DNA of 64,000 nucleotides from Pseudomonadota bacterium (GTDB lineage Bacteria; Desulfobacterota; Binatia; Binatales; Binataceae): assembly GCA_021324455.1 (NCBI GenBank), contig JAJPJA010000147.1:1-64000 (forward strand), in the 5' to 3' direction. Positions 53,264 to 61,686 of this stretch are shown here, piece by piece. The stretch's first letter is position 1. Each line of letters starts with the position of its first letter. Below the pieces are notes generated by a model. That model was not told where the DNA came from and did not search any database. It worked only from the letters and a program-made list of their open reading frames with translations. The position numbers were made by a program, and so were the translations under genes.

Positions 53264-54394
53264 TTAGCCGCTGTCGGTTGATGCCGGCGCGCCCTGGCCG
53301 TAACCGACGCGGACGCTGCGCCGGCCGAGCAGATTCAGCTTGAAGCGCCGAATCGTTTCGGGTTCGATGCGGCGCCCGCCGCCGTCCTCGAAATAGAGCG
53401 CGTCGGTCGGGCACTGGACCACGCACGCGCCGCAGCGGATACAACTGTCGCTGCGGGAAATCTCGACTTTGCCGATGTCCGGGCGCTGATCGAAGCATGC
53501 TTCGGGGCAGACCTGCCAGCAGAAATAGACTCCCTTGCAGCGATCGAAATCCAGCTTGATATGCCAGCGCGCTTCCCTGAAATGGCTGCCGCCTTCGATC
53601 GGAGTTGAACCGCTGTAGTCATAGGTCAGAACTGCGGCGGCCGCCGCGCTGGCCAGCGCGGCGGTGATAAGCGCCGCCGTCCCTCCGCCCGCCAGCGCAG
53701 TCGCTGCGACCGCCGTCAGCGGCGCCGCCGCGATCAGGTAGCGCCGGCGCCGCGCCGCAACCCGATCGTAAATCGTGAACACCGCCAGGGCGATGACGCC
53801 GACCAAAACAACCAGCGCAGGCGTCCATGCGGGACGCAGGAGCAGCGACGGGATGGCCGCCACCAGCGCCATCGGCGTTGCCCACGACGCCGCCATCTCA
53901 AGCCGTTCGGGCAGGCCGAAGCGAACGCGGCGCATGTCCTCGGATTTCTTTTCGTGCTGGGCGAGATAGCGGGGAATATCCCGCGCGTACACGGGACCGA
54001 ATTTTACCTGCCAATGCGCGCGCCGTTCGACCTCGCGTGCGATCACGCCGGTGGCGGCGAGCTGCGGCAGAATCGCGCGCCGATGCCGCACGCGCTGCGA
54101 TACTCCCGAAGTTTTGAGCGCGGTTATCACCTGGTGGGTGCTCAGATGCCCGCCCGAAGCCGCGCACCACACGTTGATACCGCTGGAGGGTGCGACCACC
54201 AGCCACGCGTCCACCCCGCGCATGGCGCGCATCACGCGCCGCACGGTCAGATCGAAATTGCCCGTGACCAGCACGGGGCTGAGCGGTCCCGGATTGCCCA
54301 GCGCGCGAAGCCCCGGTTCGGTCGGCCATGGAACCAGCCTGAAGCCGGTCTGCAGCGCGTCGCGGACGAAGTCGGAAACCGCGCGCGGAATCAT
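53264..54394 (-). CDS. HgcA-like membrane corrinoid protein fused to HgcB-like ferredoxin
   Basis: This 376-residue protein has three parts. Residues 35-145 match the CdhD/HgcA corrinoid-binding domain: LSPVLVTGNFDL, the cap-helix GINVWCAASGG with Cys77, HRRAILPQLAATGV and FGPVYARDIP. HgcA itself has NVWCAAGK there; here the GK is replaced. Residues 170-257 are four or so membrane helices, as in HgcA. Residues 280-330 are a two-cluster ferredoxin as in HgcB: the second motif is a perfect C318-x2-C321-x2-C324-x3-C328-P, but the first has Val289 where a cysteine is expected (C286, C292, C296). It starts in an ATGA overlap with the methyltransferase stop. It may be an HgcAB paralogue with another methyl-transfer role. 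Confidence 0.8.
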   Translation of the reverse strand: MIPRAVSDFVRDALQTGFRLVPWPTEPGLRALGNPGPLSPVLVTGNFDLTVRRVMRAMRGVDAWLVVAPSSGINVWCAASGGHLSTHQVITALKTSGVSQRVRHRRAILPQLAATGVIAREVERRAHWQVKFGPVYARDIPRYLAQHEKKSEDMRRVRFGLPERLEMAASWATPMALVAAIPSLLLRPAWTPALVVLVGVIALAVFTIYDRVAARRRRYLIAAAPLTAVAATALAGGGTAALITAALASAAAAAVLTYDYSGSTPIEGGSHFREARWHIKLDFDRCKGVYFCWQVCPEACFDQRPDIGKVEISRSDSCIRCGACVVQCPTDALYFEDGGGRRIEPETIRRFKLNLLGRRSVRVGYGQGAPASTDSG

Positions 54395-55047
54395 GAGGGC
54401 CGCTCCCCGACCACCATCGCCAGGGTTTCGCATAACCATCGCCGCTCGCTGCGCAGGCGGAATCCGGCCGCGGCGGTTTCCGCCGCCAAATCGGGAATCG
54501 GACTCGACACCGACCCGACCATCGCCCACGTCAGCGCAGCCACAGGCGCACGCAGCATTCGATGCCACAGCCGAGCCGCCCCGGTCCGGGGCACAACCTC
54601 GTCCGCCAGCGCAATAACTCCCCCTGCACGCAGGACGCGAAACGCCTGCCTCAGTACGAAGCTGCGCTCGCCGCGCGACATCTCCGACAGGCTGAGGCTC
54701 GCTGCGACAGCCTCGAAGCTCTGTTCGGCGAAGGAATCGATTTCAGCCGCGGTCCGCTCGACCAGCACCAGCGCATCGCGCGCGGCGCCCGCCAGGCGCG
54801 CACGCACCTGTTCCAGCATTTCCGGATTCTGGTCGAGCGCGGTGACACGGGCGCCCCGCGCAATCAGCTTTTCCGTCAGCGCGCCGGTGCCGCATCCGAT
54901 CTCGAGCACGCGGCCGCCGTCAACGTCAATAGCCGCGGCGAGAGCGGTTCGAACCTGGTCGATCGCGCCCAGCGTAAGCAGCCGCATCCCCTTGTCGTAA
55001 CGAAGAGGGGCGGATTCCAGCAGCCGCATCAGTGCCAGCGAACTCAT
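54391..55047 (-). CDS. Class I SAM-dependent methyltransferase
   Basis: This 218-residue protein has the Rossmann methyltransferase fold, with motif I VLEIGCGTGALTEKLIARGA, the acidic residue of motif II in TALDQNPEML and a post-II segment AFRVLRAGGVIALAD. It is close to the UbiE type in pattern. It overlaps the TetR gene and the corrinoid-ferredoxin gene by ATGA at both ends, so it is translationally coupled to both. The substrate is unknown; a role with the corrinoid protein is an inference from coupling. Confidence 0.88.
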   Translation of the reverse strand: MSSLALMRLLESAPLRYDKGMRLLTLGAIDQVRTALAAAIDVDGGRVLEIGCGTGALTEKLIARGARVTALDQNPEMLEQVRARLAGAARDALVLVERTAAEIDSFAEQSFEAVAASLSLSEMSRGERSFVLRQAFRVLRAGGVIALADEVVPRTGAARLWHRMLRAPVAALTWAMVGSVSSPIPDLAAETAAAGFRLRSERRWLCETLAMVVGERPS

Positions 55048-55628
55048 GGCGTCAATAACTTGCGCGCCGCCGCAACCACCAGCGCCCGCGCCGCGCCGGG
55101 GCCGTCGAACACGGTCTCGTCGACCATTACCTGCAACAGCGTTCCGTCGATCAGCCCGATTAGCGCGATGGCGGCTGCGCGCGGACTGAGTCGACGGTCG
55201 ATTTCGCCCCGCTCCTGTCCCTCCGCGATCAGTTGCGCCAGTTCGCCGCGCAGCCTGCGAAAGAAGGGGCGAAAGGACGCCCCGGCCACGGACCACAGCT
55301 CGAACAGCATCTGCCCGAGCGGCGCCCACTGGGCGAACAAATCCGCCAGATCGCGCGCCAGGCGCTCGATACGCCGCATCGGCGTGCCTTGCCGGCTGTG
55401 GAGCGCACCAGACACCAGCAGTTCCTCCTCGGCCAACAGCTCTCGCACGAGGTCGCGCACCAGGGCGGCCTTGTCGGGGTAGTAATGGTAAAGGGTGGCG
55501 CGGCCCACCCCGGCGGCGCGCGCGACGTGGATGAGGCCGGCGCTGCGCACGCCGCGGCGGGCGAACACGCGCCGCGCGGCGCGCCGGATCATCCGGCGCT
55601 GAGCGTCAGCATCGACCACCTTGGGCAT
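55044..55628 (-). CDS. TetR-family transcriptional regulator
   Basis: This 194-residue regulator has helix-turn-helix IHVARAAGVGRATLYHYYPD near residues 33-52 and a ligand domain with LFELWSVAGASFRPFFRRL. It is first gene of a three-gene operon with the methyltransferase and the corrinoid-ferredoxin protein. A 26-bp palindrome covers its promoter, which strongly suggests autorepression of the whole operon. Its ATG is only 5 bp from the palindrome, so the leader is very short. Confidence 0.9.
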   Translation of the reverse strand: MPKVVDADAQRRMIRRAARRVFARRGVRSAGLIHVARAAGVGRATLYHYYPDKAALVRDLVRELLAEEELLVSGALHSRQGTPMRRIERLARDLADLFAQWAPLGQMLFELWSVAGASFRPFFRRLRGELAQLIAEGQERGEIDRRLSPRAAAIALIGLIDGTLLQVMVDETVFDGPGAARALVVAAARKLLTP

Positions 55629-55632
55629 CGCT

Positions 55633-55658
55633 TTATTTCGACACTACTGTCGAAATAA
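55633..55658. promoter_or_regulatory. TetR operator palindrome over the operon promoter
   Basis: TTATTTCGACA and TGTCGAAATAA form two perfect 11-bp arms around CTAC. On the minus strand, TTGACA (55664-55669) and TAGTGT (55641-55646) are spaced 17 bp and the palindrome covers the spacer and the -10. Binding would block the promoter. Confidence 0.75.
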
Positions 55659-56030
55659 GCGCCTGTCAACGGCTCGCACGGATTGACAGGATCGATCGGC
55701 GCGGCCGGAACCGCGCGGCCGCCTGGGTCCGGCGCGCGCCGGCGGCCCGTCCTCCCATTCGGGAGCGCCGATATAGCTCAAAGAGATTGGCGGAGCGGAA
55801 CGACTCCAACCCGCGCGCTGCCCTCGAAAAACGGCTGAAAGCCTGCGTTCGGAGCGCGGCCGGATATGGCCGCCGCTTTGCCGGCGGGCGGGGCGTCAAA
55901 AAGACCAGCAGAGTGCAGTGCGGCGGGAATGGAGCGCGCGCGGCGCGCCATTGACTTGCGGGGCGGGAACGTGGCGATCTGAGCGTGCAACGAGAGGCGC
56001 GCTGAACAGGCGAAGCTTCAAGGAGGGAGC
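55659..56030. other. Intergenic region without recognised gene
   Basis: This divergent gap lies between the TetR operon and an amidohydrolase gene. Apart from the -35 of the TetR promoter at the left end and AAGGAGGGAGC before the next ATG, I see nothing in it. Confidence 0.45.
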
Positions 56031-57173
56031 ATGAAATACCGAGTCATCTCGACCGACGATCATCTGCAGGAAGCGCCCGACACGTGGACTTCGCGGATGT
56101 CGGCAGCGAAATGGGGCGACAAGATCCCGCAGCTCAAGCCGCTGGATAAGGAGCGCGACGCGTGGTTCGTATACGGCGAGCCGAACAAACGGCTGGGGGT
56201 GGCGATCGTTCACGGCGCGCTTGCCGACCGCGCGAAGTCGGTCAATCGCTGGGAAGATGTACCGCGGATCGCCTACGTACCGGCGGAACGGGTCAAGGCG
56301 ATGGACCAGGACGGAGTCGACGCGCACACGCTGTTCGGCAACATCGCCGGGGTCGCGGGCGGCACGTTCAGCAATCCCAAATATGAGGAAGAGTTCCGGC
56401 TGGAGGCGATTCGCGCGTTCAACGACTTCCAGATCGAGGCCTACGCCCGTCCCTTCCCGGGCCGCTTCATCACGCTGGCGGTGGTGCCGCTGTGGGACGC
56501 GGGGGCGGCGGTGGCCGAGGTAAAGCGCACCCGCGCACTGGGGATCCACGGCATCAGCTTCGCCTTTCCCCAGCAGTTCGGCTATCCCCATATCGCCGAT
56601 CCGCACTGGGACCCGCTGTGGCGGGAGTGCGAGGAGAGCGGGCTGTCGGTGAACCTGCACATCGGCTCGGGCGGAAGCATGGGCATCGGCGCCAGCAACG
56701 ATTTCGCCGGCCACAGCGAGATGCGCTGGCTGGCGGAGGTTTCGACGCGGGCGATCTCGGCCAACACCCAGGTGATGAGCACGATCCTGTTCTCGGGCAT
56801 CCTCGAGCGTTTCCCCGCGCTCAAGATCGTGTCGTCGGAGAGCGGGCTGGGCTGGGTGCCCTATTTGCTCGAGACCGCCGATCACCAGTGGGAGCGGCAG
56901 AAGCTCTGGCGCGAGGGCATGAGCATCAAACCCAGCGAGTACTTCCATCGCCAGTGCTACGTAAACTTCTGGTATGAGCAGGTTGGAATCGAGAATCGCC
57001 ACCATATCGGCGTGGATAACATCATGTGGGAGTCAGACTTCCCGCATCCGACCTGCAGTTGGCCCAACTCGCAGGATTTCATCAAGCGCTCCTTCCAGGG
57101 AGTTCCCCAGGACGAACAGCGCAAGATGCTGGTGGACAACGCACTCCGCGTCTTCAACCTGACCAGCGAGTAG
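56031..57173 (+). CDS. Amidohydrolase 2 family metal-dependent hydrolase
   Basis: This 380-residue protein has metal motif STDDHLQEAPDTW (Asp9 or 10, His11), a His in LSVNLHIGSGG and the final Asp in MWESDFPHPTCSWPNS. Segment SESGLGWVPYLLETADHQWE is the family's GWxPxxxxxxD region. AAGGAGGGAGC is a near-ideal ribosome site. It is convergent with a luciferase-like gene. Its ending resembles the 22.7 and 40.3 kb paralogues more than those at 27 and 32 kb. Confidence 0.88.
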   Translation: MKYRVISTDDHLQEAPDTWTSRMSAAKWGDKIPQLKPLDKERDAWFVYGEPNKRLGVAIVHGALADRAKSVNRWEDVPRIAYVPAERVKAMDQDGVDAHTLFGNIAGVAGGTFSNPKYEEEFRLEAIRAFNDFQIEAYARPFPGRFITLAVVPLWDAGAAVAEVKRTRALGIHGISFAFPQQFGYPHIADPHWDPLWRECEESGLSVNLHIGSGGSMGIGASNDFAGHSEMRWLAEVSTRAISANTQVMSTILFSGILERFPALKIVSSESGLGWVPYLLETADHQWERQKLWREGMSIKPSEYFHRQCYVNFWYEQVGIENRHHIGVDNIMWESDFPHPTCSWPNSQDFIKRSFQGVPQDEQRKMLVDNALRVFNLTSE

Positions 57174-57272
57174 CCGCCGCGAAGCCGGGGGCGGCCGATC
57201 AGCGCATCAGGCTCCCCGGCGCAAGCGGACATAGGTGGCGAAAATGCGGCGATCGAGGCGACCTCGACCGCG

Positions 57273-58190
57273 CTAAAGCCGTTGTATCACCTCTTGTCCG
57301 AACCAATGCACGGCCTCCAGATACGCCGTGCGATTAGGATGCGGCAGATCGGTGGTGATCCAGTTGACGCCGATCTGCGCAAGCCGTCCTACCGCGTCGA
57401 TGTAACGCTCGGCGTCAACGCGGTCCATGGCCTTTATGGGAACTCGGGGACCGATGCAGACGTCGAACGGGCCCGATTTTCCCATTTCCGATCGAAGGCC
57501 GTTCAGCACGCGGATCTTTTCGGCCAGATGTTCGAGCGATTGTATGGCCAACGCACGGTTGTTAGGGCTCAGGGTCGGCGCGGTGAAAAACGGCGACCAG
57601 CCGTCGCCCCATTTGGCGGCACGTTCGACCGCCCGGTCGCTTCCTCCACCGACCCATATTGTGGGCGGCGGCTGCGGGATGGGTCGAGGTTCGTTGCCGC
57701 CGGCGTTGAAGTGGCGGCCCTGTTTGACCACGGGACCTCCGCTCCAAATAAGCCTGATGGTTTCCAGCGCTTCGTCGGTCAGGAGGTCGCGCCTGGCGAA
57801 ATCCACGCCCAGCGCCTTGAACTCGCCCTGCTGGTATCCGGCGCCGACGCCGAGGATCAGTCGACCGCCCGAAAAGACCTGCAGGATTGCCGCGGCCTTT
57901 GCGGTGATGAACGGATTACGATAGGGCAGCACCACAACATTGGTGTGAAGGCGCAGGCTCCTAGTCGCCGCGGCCACAAACGAGAGACTGGTGAATGGAT
58001 CGGTGGCGTCGTGGCCGTGAGCATGCAGCCAGGCGGCGACCGGCGCCGGGTGATCGGTGACGTAGCCGGCCGCGGCGCCGGCGGATTCAAGCGCCCGCCC
58101 CATCTGGGCCGCGGCCTCCTGGCTTTGGAACTCGCCGGCCGGCTCGATAATCCCCAGCGGGATTCCGAGCGAGAACTTTATCGAGCTCAT
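57273..58190 (-). CDS. LLM-class F420-type oxidoreductase
   Basis: This 305-residue luciferase-like protein starts MSSIKFSLGIPLGI and contains VVVLPYRNPFITAKAAAILQ, RLILGVGAGYQQGEFKALGV and PPPTIWVGGGSDRAVERAAK. The pattern is that of the probable F420-dependent subfamily (TIGR03619-like) rather than of true luciferases. The chosen ATG begins the conserved strand. An SDR gene lies 78 bp upstream on the same strand. Confidence 0.87.
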   Translation of the reverse strand: MSSIKFSLGIPLGIIEPAGEFQSQEAAAQMGRALESAGAAAGYVTDHPAPVAAWLHAHGHDATDPFTSLSFVAAATRSLRLHTNVVVLPYRNPFITAKAAAILQVFSGGRLILGVGAGYQQGEFKALGVDFARRDLLTDEALETIRLIWSGGPVVKQGRHFNAGGNEPRPIPQPPPTIWVGGGSDRAVERAAKWGDGWSPFFTAPTLSPNNRALAIQSLEHLAEKIRVLNGLRSEMGKSGPFDVCIGPRVPIKAMDRVDAERYIDAVGRLAQIGVNWITTDLPHPNRTAYLEAVHWFGQEVIQRL

Positions 58191-58268
58191 TTTGCTGCTC
58201 CGCCGATGGGCTCTTGAGAGAGGATCGGGCAACCGCCTGCCGGGTTGATACTCCGGCGGAGTTGGGGC

Positions 58269-59060
58269 TCAGCCAACCATCACCGCGCCGGCATCGCAGT
58301 TGATGGACTGGCCGGTGATGGTCCGGCTCTCATCGCTGGCCAGGAACAGGGCGAGGTGGGCGATGTCCTCGGGCTGGGAGATGGTGCGAAGCGGGACGGC
58401 TTGCAGGCTTTTCGCGCGCCAGGTCTCGTAGTCGATCCCCTGCTCGCCGGCCATGCGCCGGCCGTAATTGCGCCACAGTTCGGTGTCGATCCCGCCCGGC
58501 ACCAGACAATTGCAGCGGATGCCCAGCGGACCGACCTCCAGCGCCACGTTTTTGGTAAACGCTCTCAAAGCCGCTTTGGCCGAAACATAATGACTCTTGC
58601 GCGCTATCCCGTTCCATCCCGCCGTGGACGAGAAGTTCACGATCGAGCCGCTCTTGCGCTCCAGCATCGAGCGCTTGAGCACTTCCCTGGTGCAGAGCAT
58701 CGCCGCGGTAAGGTCGATGGCGATGGTCGCGTTCCAGTTCTCCAGCGTCTGCTCCCAGATGTACTTGTCAGTGCCGGGGGCGGCGGCGTTGTTCAGCAAA
58801 ATGTCGACCTGGCCGAACTCCTTCATCGCGCGGTCGACCATCGCACCGACGTCCTCCTCACGCGTGACGTCGGCCCGCATGCCTACGGCGCCTTTGCCGG
58901 CGTCGCGGGCCGCCTGAAGGACCAGCTCCTCGCGCCGGGCGGCGAGGAGCACGCGCGCGCCCTCCTGCACGAAAAGCCGGGCCATGACCGGGCCGGTGCC
59001 CGTGCTGGCCCCAGTGATGATCGCCACCTTGCCCGAGAGCCTGCCAACCGCGCTGGTCAT
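58269..59060 (-). CDS. Short-chain dehydrogenase/reductase
   Basis: This 263-residue SDR has the cofactor loop TGASTGTGPVMA (GxG rather than GIG), LLNNAAAPG, and Tyr158/Lys162 in HYVSAKAAL. It ends GQSINCDAGAVMVG, typical of the classical class. AGGAGGACGCG precedes the ATG. The luciferase-like gene follows downstream and a beta-lactamase-fold esterase lies upstream, all on one strand, so a three-gene operon is likely. Confidence 0.88.
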   Translation of the reverse strand: MTSAVGRLSGKVAIITGASTGTGPVMARLFVQEGARVLLAARREELVLQAARDAGKGAVGMRADVTREEDVGAMVDRAMKEFGQVDILLNNAAAPGTDKYIWEQTLENWNATIAIDLTAAMLCTREVLKRSMLERKSGSIVNFSSTAGWNGIARKSHYVSAKAALRAFTKNVALEVGPLGIRCNCLVPGGIDTELWRNYGRRMAGEQGIDYETWRAKSLQAVPLRTISQPEDIAHLALFLASDESRTITGQSINCDAGAVMVG

Positions 59061-59157
59061 CGCGTCCTCCTACTTTTCTTTACTGATTGAACGCAGTCGA
59101 ACTTCTCGAGAATCGTCCCCGCCAATCGCAGATTTTCAAGCGCGGAGCCGGGAACGG

Positions 59158-60312
59158 TCAGCCGCCAAAACTCCGGCCAATCGCCTGCGCGATTGGAGCG
59201 AACGGGTCCTCAGGCGCGTTGAACATTCGATTGTGGCAAACAGCGCCCGCGGTACGGGTTTCAGTGTTCGCCCATCCGATCGATCCGCCGGCGCCCGGAT
59301 GGTGCAGGGTGCGGGGATTGGACCCAACCACGGAGGGCGCCCCCGGACCGCCCAGCCAATAACCCCCCGTACCCACCCGCACCGGGAAACCAAGTATGGC
59401 GTCGGGCTGATCGTCGGTGTTGGGGCGCGGGTTGCTGAAAGATCGCACGCGCTCGGCCGAGAGCAGGCGCACGCCGTCGAGCTCTCCTTCATTGGCCAGC
59501 ATCGCGAAGAGCCGCGCAACGGCGCGCGCGTTCATGATTCCGCCGGCGCCCGGGATACATCCGCGCCGCACGTTGGCACGGCCGAAGACCTGTTCGAAAC
59601 AGCCGACCTGGGGCGGGATACATTTCAAAAACGGGGCATCGGGCGGCATCTGCATGTCCGGTGGATCGATCAACCTCGCCACCCTGGGTTCAACCGCGTC
59701 GGGGATACCGATAAAGAGGTCATGGATGCCCAATGGCGCGCAGACCTCCTCCTGCACGAACCTGCCGAACGGCCGCCGCTTGGGATCGGTTCTGCGCACG
59801 ATTTCGGCCACGATCCAGCCAAAGGAATAGCAATGGTAGGCGTTGGTCGTGCCCGGTTCGAACCACGGCTTCATCCGCGCCAGTCGATCGACCATCCATT
59901 CATAATCGGCCATCTGATCGGGTGTCACACCCTGCGGCATCTGCGGGATGCCGGTGCGATGGCTCAGCGCGTCGCGAACCGTGGTCTGGCCTTTGCCCTC
60001 GGCGGCGAACTCCGGCCAGTATTGAGCGATCGGCCTGTCATACTCGACCAGCCCGCGCTCGGCCTGGAGATGCAACGCCGTCGCGGTGACGGCTTTGGTG
60101 ACCGAGAAGACCGGGAAGAGCGTGTCCGATTGGACTTTGCGCCCTGTTACGGGGTCGGCAACGCCGCCCCACACGTCCACCACCAGTTCGCCCTCATGGT
60201 AAATGGCGACGTGAAGTCCGACCTCGCCATGGTCGCGAATCGAGCGATCGAGGGCCTGCGCGAAGATTTCGTTGAGCCTGGTTCTGGTTCCGGCAACTGC
60301 TGCCATGAGCAT
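59158..60312 (-). CDS. Serine hydrolase of the beta-lactamase fold (EstB-like esterase)
   Basis: This 384-residue protein has the SxxK nucleophile motif FSVTKAVT (Ser70, Lys73), a Tyr near residue 160 in TNAYHCYSFGW and LHHPGAGGSIGWAN as the third motif. No signal peptide is present, which suits the family VIII esterases or lactonases rather than a penicillin-binding protein. It may open an ester or lactone made by the oxygenases nearby. GGAGGGCATGC precedes the start, where two ATG codons lie two residues apart. Confidence 0.87.
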   Translation of the reverse strand: MLMAAVAGTRTRLNEIFAQALDRSIRDHGEVGLHVAIYHEGELVVDVWGGVADPVTGRKVQSDTLFPVFSVTKAVTATALHLQAERGLVEYDRPIAQYWPEFAAEGKGQTTVRDALSHRTGIPQMPQGVTPDQMADYEWMVDRLARMKPWFEPGTTNAYHCYSFGWIVAEIVRRTDPKRRPFGRFVQEEVCAPLGIHDLFIGIPDAVEPRVARLIDPPDMQMPPDAPFLKCIPPQVGCFEQVFGRANVRRGCIPGAGGIMNARAVARLFAMLANEGELDGVRLLSAERVRSFSNPRPNTDDQPDAILGFPVRVGTGGYWLGGPGAPSVVGSNPRTLHHPGAGGSIGWANTETRTAGAVCHNRMFNAPEDPFAPIAQAIGRSFGG

Positions 60313-60549
60313 GCCCTCCTCTGCACCAAACAGGACCCGCTATGCGAAGCTCCTAGCATAGCGCCGATTAAGCGCAAAGCGCCGCGTCATGGTGTCTTCA
60401 CGCATCCGCGCGCCGGGAAAACCTTGCCGAGAGATTCGGTTTCGTATACTCGATGCCGGAGTGATTCCGATCCCGATGACCGGCGTGGTCCCGCAGGAAA
60501 ACCTGCAGCACTGAAGCGGGAGATAAAACAGGCACAGAGGCCGGCACAG

Positions 60550-61647
60550 ATGATTAAGGGATATCAAGTCATCGACGCGGACGGTCATGTGGTGGAACCA
60601 GACGATTTATGGGAGAAGCACCTTTCTCCCGAGCTCGCGCCGCTCGCGCCTAAGCGAAAGGGTGCGCATCACTGGTTCTACAACGGGCAAAAGGTTCCAC
60701 CGACCATGACTGACGTGCTCCACCAGGAGTTCAAGCGGCGCGAGCAGAAAAACTACCGGAGCGAAGCGCAAGCCCGGTGGAACTCGAAGTCCCAAATTGA
60801 CGCCATGGACAGGATGGGACTGGATGTCAGTTATCTCTATCCGACCAAGGGTCTCCAGCTCTGGGCGTTCCGCAATATGGACCCCGCGGTGGCCGCCGCG
60901 CTGGTGCGGATTTACAACGACTGGCTGTTTGATTTCTGCTCCTACGACCCCAAACGCCTGAGGCCGGTTCCCGCTCTGAGCCTTCACCACCCTGACGACG
61001 CCATAATCGAGCTCAAGCGGGTTGCGGCGCTGGGGGCCAGGGCCATTTTTGTGCGGCCCAATCCGATCGTGAACGATACGATGCGGACCCTGGGCGATCC
61101 AGTCTATGAGCCGTTGTGGACCGCCGCCGAGCAACTCGGCATCAGCGTCGGCGTCCACGAGGGCGGCGGCGCTCTGCCGCGGGTCACCGACGGACGCTTC
61201 ACCAGCCAGTTCGCCTGCCACACGAACCACGTGATGGAACAAATGCTGGCCTTTCTGGCCCTGTTGGAAAGCGGCGTGCTCGAACGCCATCCCACTGTGC
61301 AATTCGCTTTTCTGGAAGCGGGATGCGGATGGCTGCCGTTCTGGCTCTGGCGCCTGGATGAGATCGAGTACAAGACCAACGGTCTGTCGGTGGCGGCCAA
61401 CGTCAGGATGAAGCCGTCGGAGTATTTCCGGCGCCAATGTTATGTCTCGATGGAAGTTGAGCCTTACCTGGGCGGACTGGTCGACTATATCGGCGGCGAT
61501 CGCATCCTGTTCGCCAGTGACTATCCGCATCCTGACCACGAACCGGACATGCCTGCGCAGATCGTGGAAATGGAGAATCTGGTTACTAAGCCGGTGCTGA
61601 AGAAGATTCTCTTTGACAATCCCCGGCGGTTTTACGGAGAGTCCTGA
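60550..61647 (+). CDS. Amidohydrolase 2 family metal-dependent hydrolase
   Basis: This 365-residue protein has metal motif VIDADGHVVEPDDLWE (Asp9/11, His13), a His in GVHEGGGALP and the final Asp in FASDYPHPDHEP. Segment EAGCGWLPFWLWRLDE is conserved. The frame is open for 522 further codons upstream across two antisense genes, but those are not coding; the conserved start MIKGYQVIDADGH sets the gene. An epimerase gene follows 39 bp later, so the two are probably one transcript. Confidence 0.9.
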   Translation: MIKGYQVIDADGHVVEPDDLWEKHLSPELAPLAPKRKGAHHWFYNGQKVPPTMTDVLHQEFKRREQKNYRSEAQARWNSKSQIDAMDRMGLDVSYLYPTKGLQLWAFRNMDPAVAAALVRIYNDWLFDFCSYDPKRLRPVPALSLHHPDDAIIELKRVAALGARAIFVRPNPIVNDTMRTLGDPVYEPLWTAAEQLGISVGVHEGGGALPRVTDGRFTSQFACHTNHVMEQMLAFLALLESGVLERHPTVQFAFLEAGCGWLPFWLWRLDEIEYKTNGLSVAANVRMKPSEYFRRQCYVSMEVEPYLGGLVDYIGGDRILFASDYPHPDHEPDMPAQIVEMENLVTKPVLKKILFDNPRRFYGES

Positions 61648-61686
61648 TCAGCCGGCGCGTCAGCCGGGCGGAGAGAGGCAAATAGT

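Noticed and set aside
55896-57005. A 369-codon minus-strand frame opposite an amidohydrolase.
   Set aside because: The plus-strand frame has clear metal motifs and a strong ribosome site; the minus frame has neither.
58984-61647. An 887-codon open frame on the plus strand.
   Set aside because: Only the last 365 codons are a real amidohydrolase. The rest is antisense to an SDR and a beta-lactamase-fold gene, with no domain and biased arginine content.
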